From positions 31,806 through 95,805 of the forward strand of contig JABILA010000127.1 of assembly GCA_018654745.1 (NCBI GenBank): a DNA stretch of 64,000 nucleotides, written 5' to 3'. The DNA comes from Alphaproteobacteria bacterium (GTDB lineage Bacteria; Pseudomonadota; Alphaproteobacteria; UBA2966). The stretch's first letter is position 1. Every line of letters begins with the position of its first letter. A program made the translations under genes and the position numbers. The notes under the pieces were generated by a model. The model ran no database searches and had not been told where the DNA came from. It saw only the letters and a program-made list of their open reading frames with translations. Shown here in pieces: positions 1 to 7,881 of this stretch.

Positions 1-1269
1 TGGCAACCGGCGGCCCTGGTTGAGGAGTTCGCGAACGACCGGCCCATTGTGCCGGTGCGGCTGTTCGGCGAAGACCTGGTGGCCTTTCGGGATGAAGAAG
101 GCCGCTATGGTCTGTTTGACCGGCGGTGCACGCATCGGGGGGCGGACATGTGTTTCGGGCGGCTGGAGGATGGCGGTTTGCGCTGTCCGTTTCATGGCTG
201 GCTGTTTGATGTGGACGGGGCCTGTATTGACCAGCCGGCGGAACCGGAAGCCAGCAACTTTCGCAACAAGGTGCGCCAGACCGCTTACCCCTGTATCGCG
301 CGCAACGGCGTTGTCTTTACCTATATGGGGCCTTTGAACGACGCAGGCGACGCACCACACTTGCCGGATTACGACTGTTTTACAGCGCCTGACGCCTACA
401 CCTTTGCCTTCAAGGGCCATGTGGATTGCAACTGGCTGCAGGCGCTGGAGGTTGGCATAGATCCGGCACATGCTTCATATCTGCACCGGTTTTTTGAAGA
501 CGAAGACCCTGACGAAGCCTATGGCAAACAGTTCCGCGACCGGGCAGACGGCACCGACCTGACGGTGACTGAAGTGCTGCGCGAATATGACCGGCCGGAC
601 ATCGAAGTTGAAGAAACTGCATCAGGTTTGCGCCTGACAACATTGCGCGACCTGGACGCTGACCAGCGTCACGTGCGGGTTACTAATCTTGTGTTCCCGA
701 ACGCCTTTTGTATACCCATCAGTAACGACATGGTCATTACCCAGTGGCACGTGCCGGTGGATGATGGCGAGAACTACTGGTACGCCATGTTTACGGATTT
801 CAGCAACAAGGTCGACAAGAAGACCATGCGTGCCCAGCGCCTCGAAAGTTGTACGCTGCCAGATTACAAATCGACGCGAAATCGCGACAATAATTACGGC
901 TTTGACGCAGAGGAGCAGCGCACCAAAACCTATACCGGCATGGGCATGGATATTAATGTGCACGACCAGTGGGCAGTGGAATCACTGGGTAAAATCCAGG
1001 ACCGCACCATTGAACATCTGGGCACCTCTGACAAAGCCATCATTGCCAACCGCAAGATGCTGTTTCAGGCGATTGAGGCTGTGCAGAGCGGTGACGACTT
1101 GCCTGCGGGGGCAGGGGAGAATTTGCGGGGACCAGTGGCGATTGATGCCGTTGGCGCACCTGAGGAACAAGCGACGATCTGGAAAGAACGTGACCTCACC
1201 CGTCGTGAAAAATCAGCGTGGGCAACAGACCCCTGGCAATCCAGGTCCGGCAACGAGGCATCCTCATGA
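1..1269 (+). CDS. Rieske [2Fe-2S] aromatic-ring oxygenase, phthalate-dioxygenase type (5' end outside window)
   Basis: The frame is open to the first base of the window, so the start lies upstream. About 422 residues are visible. The Rieske cluster ligands appear as CTHRGAD followed by CPFHGW. The mononuclear iron site shows the class pattern N-W-x-Q-x-x-E-x3-D-x2-H-x4-H near base 430-490, and a late D-R-T-x-E-H-L-G segment matches the C-terminal catalytic domain of phthalate 4,5-dioxygenase-like enzymes. Such proteins hydroxylate or demethylate aromatic or N-heterocyclic substrates in the cytoplasm using electrons from a reductase. No dedicated reductase or ferredoxin is visible next to it; it may lie upstream of the window. 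Its stop codon overlaps the ATG of the glutamine-synthetase-like gene (ATGA), so the two are translationally coupled and probably act in one pathway. Substrate unknown. Confidence 0.9.
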   Translation, partial: WQPAALVEEFANDRPIVPVRLFGEDLVAFRDEEGRYGLFDRRCTHRGADMCFGRLEDGGLRCPFHGWLFDVDGACIDQPAEPEASNFRNKVRQTAYPCIARNGVVFTYMGPLNDAGDAPHLPDYDCFTAPDAYTFAFKGHVDCNWLQALEVGIDPAHASYLHRFFEDEDPDEAYGKQFRDRADGTDLTVTEVLREYDRPDIEVEETASGLRLTTLRDLDADQRHVRVTNLVFPNAFCIPISNDMVITQWHVPVDDGENYWYAMFTDFSNKVDKKTMRAQRLESCTLPDYKSTRNRDNNYGFDAEEQRTKTYTGMGMDINVHDQWAVESLGKIQDRTIEHLGTSDKAIIANRKMLFQAIEAVQSGDDLPAGAGENLRGPVAIDAVGAPEEQATIWKERDLTRREKSAWATDPWQSRSGNEASS

Positions 1270-2720
1270 CTAAAGAAGTCGATTACCGCACATTCGTCGA
1301 GCGTCATAACCTGCACGATGATCAACGCGCCGAAGCGGAAGCCAGCGCTATTCGGAAATGTGAGGAATATGACCTGAGTGTTGTGCGTCTGTCTTTCGCG
1401 GATCAACACGGCGTGCTGCGCGGCAAGACCATCATGGCCCACAACATCCACGGGGCGATGGACAACGGCATTACCATGACCACGACCTTGCTGGCCAAGG
1501 ACACAGCGCACCGGACGACCTATCCGGTCTTTACCGAAGGCGGTGGCTTTGGCATGGAGCAAATGTCGGGGGGGGGGGACTTTGTCATGATCCCCGATCC
1601 ATCGACCTTCAAGGTCTTGCCGTGGGCAGCCAATACGGGCTGGATACTGTGCGATATCTATTTCCCCAACGGCGATCCGGTACCGTTTTCAACGCGTCAG
1701 ATCTTGCGTGATTCACTCGGCAAGCTTGCGGATCAGGGCTACGACTATGTCACCGGTCTTGAGGTGGAATTCCACCTGTTCAAGCTGGACGACCCGAAGC
1801 TGGCACCGTCCCAGGCAGGCGCACCGGGGGAGGCACCGGAAGTCAGCTTGCTGAACCAGGGCTATCAGTATCTGACGGAAAGCCGCGCCGATGATCTCGA
1901 TCCCTATGTCGAGATTTTACGCGATACGTTGATGGCGATGGACTTGCCCTTGCGGACCACGGAGGTCGAGTTCGGCCCGAGCCAGCTTGAATTTACCTTT
2001 CACCCGCAAGGCGGACTTGAGTCCGCAGATACCATGATGCTGTTCCGCAGCGCTGTGAAACAGACGGCGCGCCGGGCTGGTCTGCACGCCAGCTTCATGT
2101 GTCGCCCGAACCTGCCCAACATCTTTTCCAGTGGCTGGCATCTGCATCAGTCACTGGTGGAGCGCAGCACCGGAGATAACGCCTTCATGCCGGACGAAGG
2201 CGAAATTATCTCGACGATCGGCAAACAGTTTGTTGCCGGTTTGCTGGAACATGCCCAGGCGGCATCTGTTTTTTCGACACCTACGATCAACGGTTACAAA
2301 CGCTATCAACCCTATTCCCTGGCACCTGACCGGGCCTTGTGGGGGTATGATAACCGCGGTGCCATGATCCGGGTTGTTGGCGGCCCAGGTGATGCTGCAT
2401 CCCGTATCGAGAACAGAATCGGCGAGCCAGCAGCCAATCCCTACCTTTATCTTGCTTCCCAGATCGCCTGCGGTCTGGACGGCATGGCGCGCCAACTGGA
2501 TCCGTCGACACCCGTGGATGCACCCTATGAGACCGATGCGCCGTTACTACCAACCAGCTTGTTAGCTGCTATTTATGCCTTGAAAGAAGACAAGCTGTTC
2601 CGACAGCAATTCGGCGACCAGTTCATCGACTATATTCTGCATATCAAGGAAGCCGAGGTGCAACGTTTCCACGCCACCGTCACCGATTGGGAGCACAAGG
2701 AATATTTCGACGTCTTTTAA
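1266..2720 (+). CDS. glutamine synthetase-like ligase (probable gamma-glutamylation of an amine)
   Basis: A 484-residue member of the glutamine synthetase superfamily, clearly distinct from the true GlnA at 47149-48558. I chose the ATG that overlaps the preceding stop. It keeps the G-W-H-L-H-Q-S ATP/metal loop and the R-x-E-x-R...EPAANPYL motif near the C-terminus, so it should be an active ATP-dependent ligase. Family members (PuuA, and the GS-like proteins paired with Rieske oxygenases in aniline degradation) attach glutamate to an amine. The direct coupling with a Rieske oxygenase suggests glutamylation of an amine before oxidation; that is inference. It lacks the Tyr-containing adenylylation segment seen in GlnA. 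An 11-G run at 1568-1578 lies inside the gene, in frame. It ends 4 bases inside the oppositely oriented tetR gene. Confidence 0.88.
   Translation: MTKEVDYRTFVERHNLHDDQRAEAEASAIRKCEEYDLSVVRLSFADQHGVLRGKTIMAHNIHGAMDNGITMTTTLLAKDTAHRTTYPVFTEGGGFGMEQMSGGGDFVMIPDPSTFKVLPWAANTGWILCDIYFPNGDPVPFSTRQILRDSLGKLADQGYDYVTGLEVEFHLFKLDDPKLAPSQAGAPGEAPEVSLLNQGYQYLTESRADDLDPYVEILRDTLMAMDLPLRTTEVEFGPSQLEFTFHPQGGLESADTMMLFRSAVKQTARRAGLHASFMCRPNLPNIFSSGWHLHQSLVERSTGDNAFMPDEGEIISTIGKQFVAGLLEHAQAASVFSTPTINGYKRYQPYSLAPDRALWGYDNRGAMIRVVGGPGDAASRIENRIGEPAANPYLYLASQIACGLDGMARQLDPSTPVDAPYETDAPLLPTSLLAAIYALKEDKLFRQQFGDQFIDYILHIKEAEVQRFHATVTDWEHKEYFDVF
1568..1578. repeat. G11 homopolymer inside the GS-like gene
   Basis: Eleven consecutive G residues code for part of Ser-Gly-Gly-Gly-Asp at about residue 101-105 of the ligase. 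The reading frame is intact as given and the residues fit the family (a G-x-G-D segment before the PDPSTF motif). A run of this length can slip during replication or transcription, or be miscounted by sequencing. Confidence 0.85.
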
Positions 2721-3310
2721 GGCTGTCGTACGCCGCCAACAACGATCTCGGCATATTTACGGGCGATTTCGTTAATTTGTGAGATGTTTTCGCCGCGATA
2801 CCATTGCAGGACCGAATTGCACAAGCCCAGCAGGGCGAGCGTTGCCAGCCGGCAATCAAGATCGGCCCGGAAGGTTTTGTCTGCAACGCCCTCCCTGAAC
2901 ATGTCTTCCAGGGTTTTTTCATATTGCAGCGCCAGGGCTGTGACCGGTTTCCGGGCATCGCCGGACAAATATCGTCGCTCATTGTGGAAGACCTCCACAT
3001 AGTCCGGCATCTCGTGGATCGGGGTCATATGGGCAGCGATGGTGGCCGTAATTTTGGCAGCGGCTGATATGTCAGACGCTGCGATATCCCGTGCCCGGTC
3101 ATGAAACTCTTCTACCCCGACGCGGCAAACCTCTGACAGTGCCACTTCCTTGGATTTGAAGTAGTAATAAATGCCTGCCTGCTTGATGCCCAGCCGGTCT
3201 GCGATGTCTTTTGTGCTGGCCCCGTGAAACCCCTTATGTGCAAATACGAATGCAGCGGCATCCATGATTTCTTTCTGGCGTTTGGGCTGGCTCTTGTCGG
3301 TAAGGGGCAT
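2717..3310 (-). CDS. TetR family transcriptional regulator
   Basis: A 197-residue protein with an N-terminal helix-turn-helix of TetR type: R-Q-K-E-I-M-D-A-A...F-A-H-K-G-F-H-G-A-S-T-K-D-I-A-D-R-L-G-I-K-Q-A-G-I-Y-Y-Y-F. The C-terminal half is helical and variable, as expected for ligand binding. I start at the ATG at 3310; an in-frame TTG at 3352 would add 14 residues with no better ribosome site. The gene converges on the Rieske/GS-like pair (4-base tail overlap) and diverges from the PHP hydrolase, so it is well placed to repress one or both operons in response to the pathway substrate. Target operators are unproven; candidate sites are at 3330-3350 and 6357-6382. Confidence 0.9.
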   Translation of the reverse strand: MPLTDKSQPKRQKEIMDAAAFVFAHKGFHGASTKDIADRLGIKQAGIYYYFKSKEVALSEVCRVGVEEFHDRARDIAASDISAAAKITATIAAHMTPIHEMPDYVEVFHNERRYLSGDARKPVTALALQYEKTLEDMFREGVADKTFRADLDCRLATLALLGLCNSVLQWYRGENISQINEIARKYAEIVVGGVRQP

Positions 3311-3329
3311 GGAGTTAATAATTTTCCTG

Positions 3330-3350
3330 GTTTTTATGATCGTATAAAAC
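3330..3350. promoter_or_regulatory. weak palindromic site in the tetR / PHP intergenic region
   Basis: The 88-base divergent spacer holds a 21-base imperfect palindrome with GTTTT and AAAAC outer arms around a GATC centre. Its position directly upstream of the tetR start fits TetR autoregulation, but the inner bases do not pair without a bulge, so the call is tentative. Confidence 0.25.
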
Positions 3351-3398
3351 AATGTCTATGAAACCATATCAATATCAGTCAGGCTTTCCTTCTGACCA

Positions 3399-4352
3399 AT
3401 GGACGATTTTAATACCACCAGATTGCCAACTTTTGCGGAATTGACGATGAAAAATAACCCGTTCGCGATCCCTGGCCGGTTTTACCGCGGCAACCTGCAC
3501 ACCCATTCAACGAATTCGGATGGATTGTTGCCGGTGCAGGAAGTATGTCAGCGCTATGAAGATGCTGGTTATGACTTCATTGCGCTGACCGAACATTTTC
3601 ACGAGAGATATGATTTTCCCCTGACGGACAGCAGGCCATTTCGCAATGATAACTTTACGACGTTGATTGCTGCAGAACTGCATCAGGGAAAGATCGCTGT
3701 CGGTGAAAACTGGCACATCCTGGCGGTGGGTCTGCCTGTTGATTTCGCAAAGCCGACGCCGGGCGAAACAGCGCTGCAGATTTCTGAACGGGCCGCAGCG
3801 ACAGGTGCCTTCATAGGTATCGTGCATCCTTCCTGGTATGGCCTGACAATTGAGGATGCCAGGTCAATTCCCTGTGCCCATGCGATAGAGACCTATAATC
3901 ACGGATCCGAAGTAGAGGCTGAGCGGGGCGATAGCTGGGGTTTCTACGATCAGCTGCTAAACGAAGGCTGGCGTCTCAGTGGATTTGCCACTGACGATTC
4001 CCACAGTGTCGTGCATGACATGGGTGGTGGCTGGGTTAATGTCCGGGCCAACAGCCTTGATCCGGAAGCCATCGTACAGTCTCTGAAAGCGGGCCATTAT
4101 TATTCGAGCCAGGGCCCTGAAATTCATGACCTGCAGATTGCGGACGGTCAGTTGAAGGTGAAGTGTTCGGCTGCTTCCAACATTTCCCTGCAGGGCCGTG
4201 GGCGGTTGTCTGTATATGTGGCAGGCGAGGGATTGACTGAGGCGTCATTTGAGACTGAAATATTTGAACCTGCCTATGTGCGGGTCACAGTACGCGATGC
4301 CAACGGCAAAAAGGCATGGTCAAATCCGGTTTGGTTTAGCGATCTGGTTTAA
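3399..4352 (+). CDS. PHP-domain metallohydrolase (CehA/McbA-like)
   Basis: A 317-residue PHP superfamily protein. The N-terminal metal-binding motif reads G-N-L-H-T-H-S-T-N-S-D-G, followed by A-L-T-E-H-F, and later histidines (VHPSWYG, ETYNHGSE, ATDDSHS) supply the remaining metal ligands. PHP proteins hydrolyse phosphoesters, and the CehA/McbA branch includes carbamate hydrolases acting on aromatic pesticides; either chemistry is possible here. It lacks the palm domain of PHP polymerases. A start at the ATG at 3447 is an alternative and has a better upstream GGAA. It opens the + strand run of PHP, FAH-family hydrolase, Gfo/Idh/MocA oxidoreductase and Rieske enzyme, so a role in breaking down the same compound is likely but not shown. 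Confidence 0.8.
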   Translation: MDDFNTTRLPTFAELTMKNNPFAIPGRFYRGNLHTHSTNSDGLLPVQEVCQRYEDAGYDFIALTEHFHERYDFPLTDSRPFRNDNFTTLIAAELHQGKIAVGENWHILAVGLPVDFAKPTPGETALQISERAAATGAFIGIVHPSWYGLTIEDARSIPCAHAIETYNHGSEVEAERGDSWGFYDQLLNEGWRLSGFATDDSHSVVHDMGGGWVNVRANSLDPEAIVQSLKAGHYYSSQGPEIHDLQIADGQLKVKCSAASNISLQGRGRLSVYVAGEGLTEASFETEIFEPAYVRVTVRDANGKKAWSNPVWFSDLV

Positions 4353-4379
4353 CGGGCTCCGGCTTTTCAGGAAGATTTT

Positions 4380-5231
4380 ATGAAGTTTATCAGTTTCAGG
4401 TATCAGGACGCGGCTTGTTATGGCGTTGTCCGGGAAGACGGGATCGTCAATCTGTCTGCCCGGTATGGCGATCAATATGCGTCTCTGAAAGATGTTCTGG
4501 CCGCAGGCGCGCTGGATGAATTGAAGGCTGTTGCGGCGGATGCATCGGCGGACCTGAAGGAAGACCAGATAACCTATGATGTGCCGATCCCCAATCCGGC
4601 CAAAATTATGTGTGCGGGGCGCAATTATCGCGCTTACCACGAGGTGGTGGAGGAGGGAGCAGCACCGCCGTTTCCAAGTATCTTCAGTCGCATGATTTCC
4701 AGTTTTACGGCCCACAAACAGCCGCTGATCAAGCCGAAAGTAGCCGACAGCCTGGATTATGAATGTGAACTGGTGGCCATTATCGGCAAGCAGGGCCGCC
4801 ACATCGATGCGGCCAACGCGCTTGATCATGTTGCCGGTTATACCTGCATGAACGAAGGCACCGTGCGCGAATGGATGAAAATGGGCACGCAAAATTTCCC
4901 GGCCAAGAACTTCCGACATGCCGGCAGCATCGGTCCGTGGATGGTAACTGCCGATGAGATCCCTGATCCCTCTGCACAGCATATTACGACGCGTCGCAAT
5001 GGCACCGTTGTTCAGGATGACGGCACCAACATGATGATCTTTGATCTTCAATATCTGATCGCCCATACCTCGAAATTCAACATGCTTGAGCCTGGTGACA
5101 TGATCGCAACCGGCTCCCCTGGTGGATCGGCGATTGAAAGCAAACCGCCCCAATGGCTGCAGCCCGGCGATGAAATGGAATTTGAAGTCTCAGGCGTCGG
5201 TATCCTCAGGAATTCGGTGGCGGACGAATAA
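4380..5231 (+). CDS. fumarylacetoacetate hydrolase family protein
   Basis: A 283-residue FAH-family enzyme. It shows the family core C-A-G-R-N-Y-R-A-Y-H-E, the acidic metal site within D-Y-E-C-E-L-V-A-I-I-G-K and the N-E-G-T-V-R-E-W segment, plus the closing G-D-M-I-A-T-G-S-P-G-G loop. Relatives cleave or isomerise ring-fission products (2-hydroxyhepta-2,4-diene-1,7-dioate isomerase, acylpyruvase, fumarylpyruvate hydrolase) with Mg or Mn. An AGGAAG ribosome site sits just before the ATG. The next gene starts 3 bases after the stop, so they are cotranscribed. In context it probably processes an aliphatic product of aromatic ring opening. The exact substrate cannot be read from sequence. Confidence 0.88.
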   Translation: MKFISFRYQDAACYGVVREDGIVNLSARYGDQYASLKDVLAAGALDELKAVAADASADLKEDQITYDVPIPNPAKIMCAGRNYRAYHEVVEEGAAPPFPSIFSRMISSFTAHKQPLIKPKVADSLDYECELVAIIGKQGRHIDAANALDHVAGYTCMNEGTVREWMKMGTQNFPAKNFRHAGSIGPWMVTADEIPDPSAQHITTRRNGTVVQDDGTNMMIFDLQYLIAHTSKFNMLEPGDMIATGSPGGSAIESKPPQWLQPGDEMEFEVSGVGILRNSVADE

Positions 5232-5233
5232 TC

Positions 5234-6292
5234 TTGACCGGATCAATTGAGGACCCTGTCCGTATCGCCGTTGTCGGCGCAGGCGGCATCGGTCAGCGCC
5301 ACCTGGAAGCCATGTCGGGTGTCGACGCTTGTCAATCTGTCGCCGTTGTCGATCCATCTGACGCGGGTGCGGCGATTGCGGATAAATGGTCTGTGCCGCA
5401 TTTCACAGATATTGAAAGAATGCTGGATGATGTTCGCCCCCAGGGGGTGATCAATGCGACGCCAAACGCCCTGCATTTACCGCTGACGCTTCCCTGCATA
5501 GAACGGGGCATTCCGGTCCTGGTTGAAAAGCCTGTCGCCGATAACCTGGAGGCCGCCTGCGAGTTGGCTGATGCCTCGGAAGCGGCCGGGGTCCCGGTCC
5601 TGGTTGGCCACCACCGCCGCCACAATCCGATTGTTGCCAAGGCGCATGAGATGGTTCAGTCAGGAATATTGGGGCAACTGAAAGCGATTTCAGCCAACTG
5701 GCTCGCGCTCAAGCCCGATGACTATTTCGATATTGCCTGGCGGCGGGAGCCAGGGGGCGGACCGGCCTTGATCAATCTTATCCATGATATCGACAGTTTG
5801 CGCTTCATTGCCGGTGACATCGTGGCTGTGCAAGGCATGACCTCAAACGCACAGCGCGGATATGTTGTTGAGGATACTGCCGCGATCCTGTTGCGCTTTG
5901 CCAATGGCGCTTTGGCAACTGTCATGTTGTCAGATACGGTGGCCGCACCCTGGAGCTGGGAACTGACATCAGGCGAAATAACCTCACGGGTCTATCCGCA
6001 AACCGGTCAGGATTGCTATTTCTTTGCCGGGACTGAGGCGTCGCTTGCGGTGCCTTCCTTGCGGCTTTGGCGGCATGAAGGCGCGCAAAGCTGGGAATCT
6101 CCCTTGCCCGAAGAAAGTTTTGCCGTTGAGAATGTGGATCCCATCCATCTCCAGGCTCGTCACTTTGCAGATGTCATTCGGGGTGAGGTCGAGCCTTTGA
6201 TTACTGCGAGAGATGCCGCTCGGACGCTTGAAGCAACGCTGGCTATTGTACAGGCAGCGAACACTTCCAGTGAAGTTGAACTGTCTGGGTAA
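5234..6292 (+). CDS. Gfo/Idh/MocA family NAD(P)-dependent oxidoreductase
   Basis: A 352-residue cytoplasmic dehydrogenase. The Rossmann motif is V-V-G-A-G-G-I-G-Q-R-H, the family E-K-P-V-A-D-N motif (catalytic Lys) follows at about residue 100, and G-G-P-A-L-I-N-L-I-H-D-I-D supplies the catalytic Asp/His. The start is a TTG only 3 bases after the preceding stop, which implies translational coupling with the FAH-family gene. Members oxidise or reduce sugars, inositols and related alcohols; a few act on aromatic-pathway intermediates. Its place between two ring-cleavage-type enzymes suggests it handles a product of that pathway, but substrate specificity is not predictable here. Confidence 0.87.
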   Translation: MTGSIEDPVRIAVVGAGGIGQRHLEAMSGVDACQSVAVVDPSDAGAAIADKWSVPHFTDIERMLDDVRPQGVINATPNALHLPLTLPCIERGIPVLVEKPVADNLEAACELADASEAAGVPVLVGHHRRHNPIVAKAHEMVQSGILGQLKAISANWLALKPDDYFDIAWRREPGGGPALINLIHDIDSLRFIAGDIVAVQGMTSNAQRGYVVEDTAAILLRFANGALATVMLSDTVAAPWSWELTSGEITSRVYPQTGQDCYFFAGTEASLAVPSLRLWRHEGAQSWESPLPEESFAVENVDPIHLQARHFADVIRGEVEPLITARDAARTLEATLAIVQAANTSSEVELSG

Positions 6293-6356
6293 GAGCTCTG
6301 TCAGCTTTTTTGTAGAAAGAACTGGAAGATAGACAAGGATTTAGAGCCTTGCTAGA

Positions 6357-6382
6357 CTTCGTATATTAGTTCGCATACGAAG
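6357..6382. promoter_or_regulatory. 8-bp perfect inverted repeat, probable operator
   Basis: CTTCGTAT and ATACGAAG are perfect inverted arms separated by 10 bases, ending 9 bases before the ATG of the Rieske gene. The right arm covers the likely ribosome site (GAAGAGA), so protein binding or RNA folding there would block expression. Length and symmetry suit a TetR-type dimer; the tetR gene 3 kb upstream is the obvious candidate, which is inference. Confidence 0.5.
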
Positions 6383-6391
6383 AGAATAATC

Positions 6392-7516
6392 ATGAGCCTG
6401 CTGCTGGACGACGCCGAAGTCATTGACCGGATATTTGATCACATCGATGGAAAGACGACCGACGAAGGTGAGGAGATCTGGCGTGAACCTGTAGAAAGTT
6501 ATCTTTCGCAGGAACGATTTGATGCCGAGATTGCTCTGCTCAGGCGCTTGCCAGTGGCATTTTGCCCATCAGCAGCCTTGCCCGAAGCAGGCTCCTATAT
6601 CGCCCGGACATCAGCCGGAACGCCTTTACTGGTGGTTCGAGGGGACGACGGCAATGTTCGTGCCTTCCGCAATGCCTGTCGTCATCGCGGCATGGCCGTC
6701 GCAGATGGTACGGGTTGTCAGCGGACATTTGTCTGTCCTTATCACAACTGGGCCTATGACCTGGACGGAAGTCTTAAACACATAACTGACGCCGAAGGCT
6801 TTCCCGGTCTGGACAAGGACCAACATGGTTTGGTCCCGGTGACTGCGGAAGAAAAAGGCGGGTTGGTCTTCATCACCCAGGACGATCCGGTACCGGGCGG
6901 TGCAATCGATTTCATGCCAGACCTCCTCGGCGAGAACCAGATTGTCTTCAACAGCATTGAAATCGTTGACGAAGCAAATTGGAAACTGATCGGTGAGACC
7001 TCAATGGAGGGCTATCACATCAAGGCCCTGCATAACAAAACGTTTTTCCCTTATGGCTATGACAATCTGAATGTAGTGCAGACCTACGGTCCGAATTCAC
7101 GCATCGTATTTCCGTTCCGGCGGGTCGAAAAAATGCGTGACGTGCCTCGCGCTGAGCGGAAACTTGATGGCCTGGTGACAGATGTCTACCAGTTTTTCCC
7201 CAATACGCATGTGACCAAGCTTTCAAGCCATTCCATGCTGATTATCCTTGAGCCCGAAACACCCACCCGTACGCGCTGGGTTATTTATCAAATGCGAACT
7301 GCCAAAGAGGGCGAAAACCAGGCCGATGTCGCCGAAGCAAAACGCGACGCTGATTTCGTACAGGATTCCGGCCTCAAGGAAGACCGAGACGCCGCCTGTT
7401 CCATCCAGGCCGGCCTTGCAGGTAACGCCAACACCCACTTCACCTTTGGCCATTTCGAAAAAGGTATCGTGCATTTCCACAAAACCCTGCGGGAACTGTT
7501 GGGTAATTCCGCGTAG
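6392..7516 (+). CDS. Rieske [2Fe-2S] ring-hydroxylating oxygenase, alpha subunit
   Basis: A 374-residue oxygenase of a different subfamily from the one at the window start. Rieske ligands are CRHRGM and CPYHNW; the catalytic iron segment reads N-W-K-L-I-G-E-T-S-M-E-G-Y-H-I-K-A-L-H. The C-terminal half resembles choline/carnitine-monooxygenase-like and other alpha-subunit-only oxygenases more than phthalate dioxygenase. No beta subunit, ferredoxin or reductase adjoins it. It has its own upstream region (6293-6391) with an operator-like palindrome, so it may be transcribed separately from the FAH/Gfo genes. Probable role: oxygenation of an aromatic or quaternary amine substrate in the cytoplasm; substrate unknown. 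Confidence 0.9.
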   Translation: MSLLLDDAEVIDRIFDHIDGKTTDEGEEIWREPVESYLSQERFDAEIALLRRLPVAFCPSAALPEAGSYIARTSAGTPLLVVRGDDGNVRAFRNACRHRGMAVADGTGCQRTFVCPYHNWAYDLDGSLKHITDAEGFPGLDKDQHGLVPVTAEEKGGLVFITQDDPVPGGAIDFMPDLLGENQIVFNSIEIVDEANWKLIGETSMEGYHIKALHNKTFFPYGYDNLNVVQTYGPNSRIVFPFRRVEKMRDVPRAERKLDGLVTDVYQFFPNTHVTKLSSHSMLIILEPETPTRTRWVIYQMRTAKEGENQADVAEAKRDADFVQDSGLKEDRDAACSIQAGLAGNANTHFTFGHFEKGIVHFHKTLRELLGNSA

Positions 7517-7649
7517 GATGCCGATTATCGCAATTTTCCCTTAATTTAAGAAAATTTGTTCAGAAACATCAGAGAAACCTGTCCATGTGCTGGCTCGGCT
7601 AAAACTGTTCTTAAGGAAACAGACACACCAGCAACCCAGGAGAGTTCAG

Positions 7650-7853
7650 ATGTTCACAGCAACAATTATTTTGATGATCGTTATTGCAGCGCAGACATTG
7701 TTCAGCCATCTCTTCGGCCAAATGGTCCCCGGTGGTGCTAATAACTTCAAGGTTTCAACCAACCATAGCGGGCGCAAAACTAAATCATCCCGCCGTATTA
7801 CCCGACGCATCGCCCGTCGTGCAGTAAAAACTGCCAGCCTGGTTCAGGTATAA
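7650..7853 (+). CDS. small membrane protein with basic tail, function unknown
   Basis: A 67-residue reading frame with a good ribosome site (CCAGGAGAG) 5-12 bases before the ATG. Residues 2-20 form one hydrophobic helix (FTATIILMIVIAAQTLF); the rest is strongly basic, with R-R-I-T-R-R-I-A-R-R near the end. A single-pass small membrane protein with a cytosolic positive tail would fit. I recognise no family. It stands alone between a Rieske gene and two genes on the opposite strand, and the 133-base upstream spacer is AT-rich with a CTTAATTTAAG palindrome, so it may have its own promoter. It might also be a chance frame; the ribosome site and clean topology argue against that. Confidence 0.5.
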   Translation: MFTATIILMIVIAAQTLFSHLFGQMVPGGANNFKVSTNHSGRKTKSSRRITRRIARRAVKTASLVQV

Positions 7854-7881
7854 AGTTGAGCCAAACCCTCGAATAACAGTA

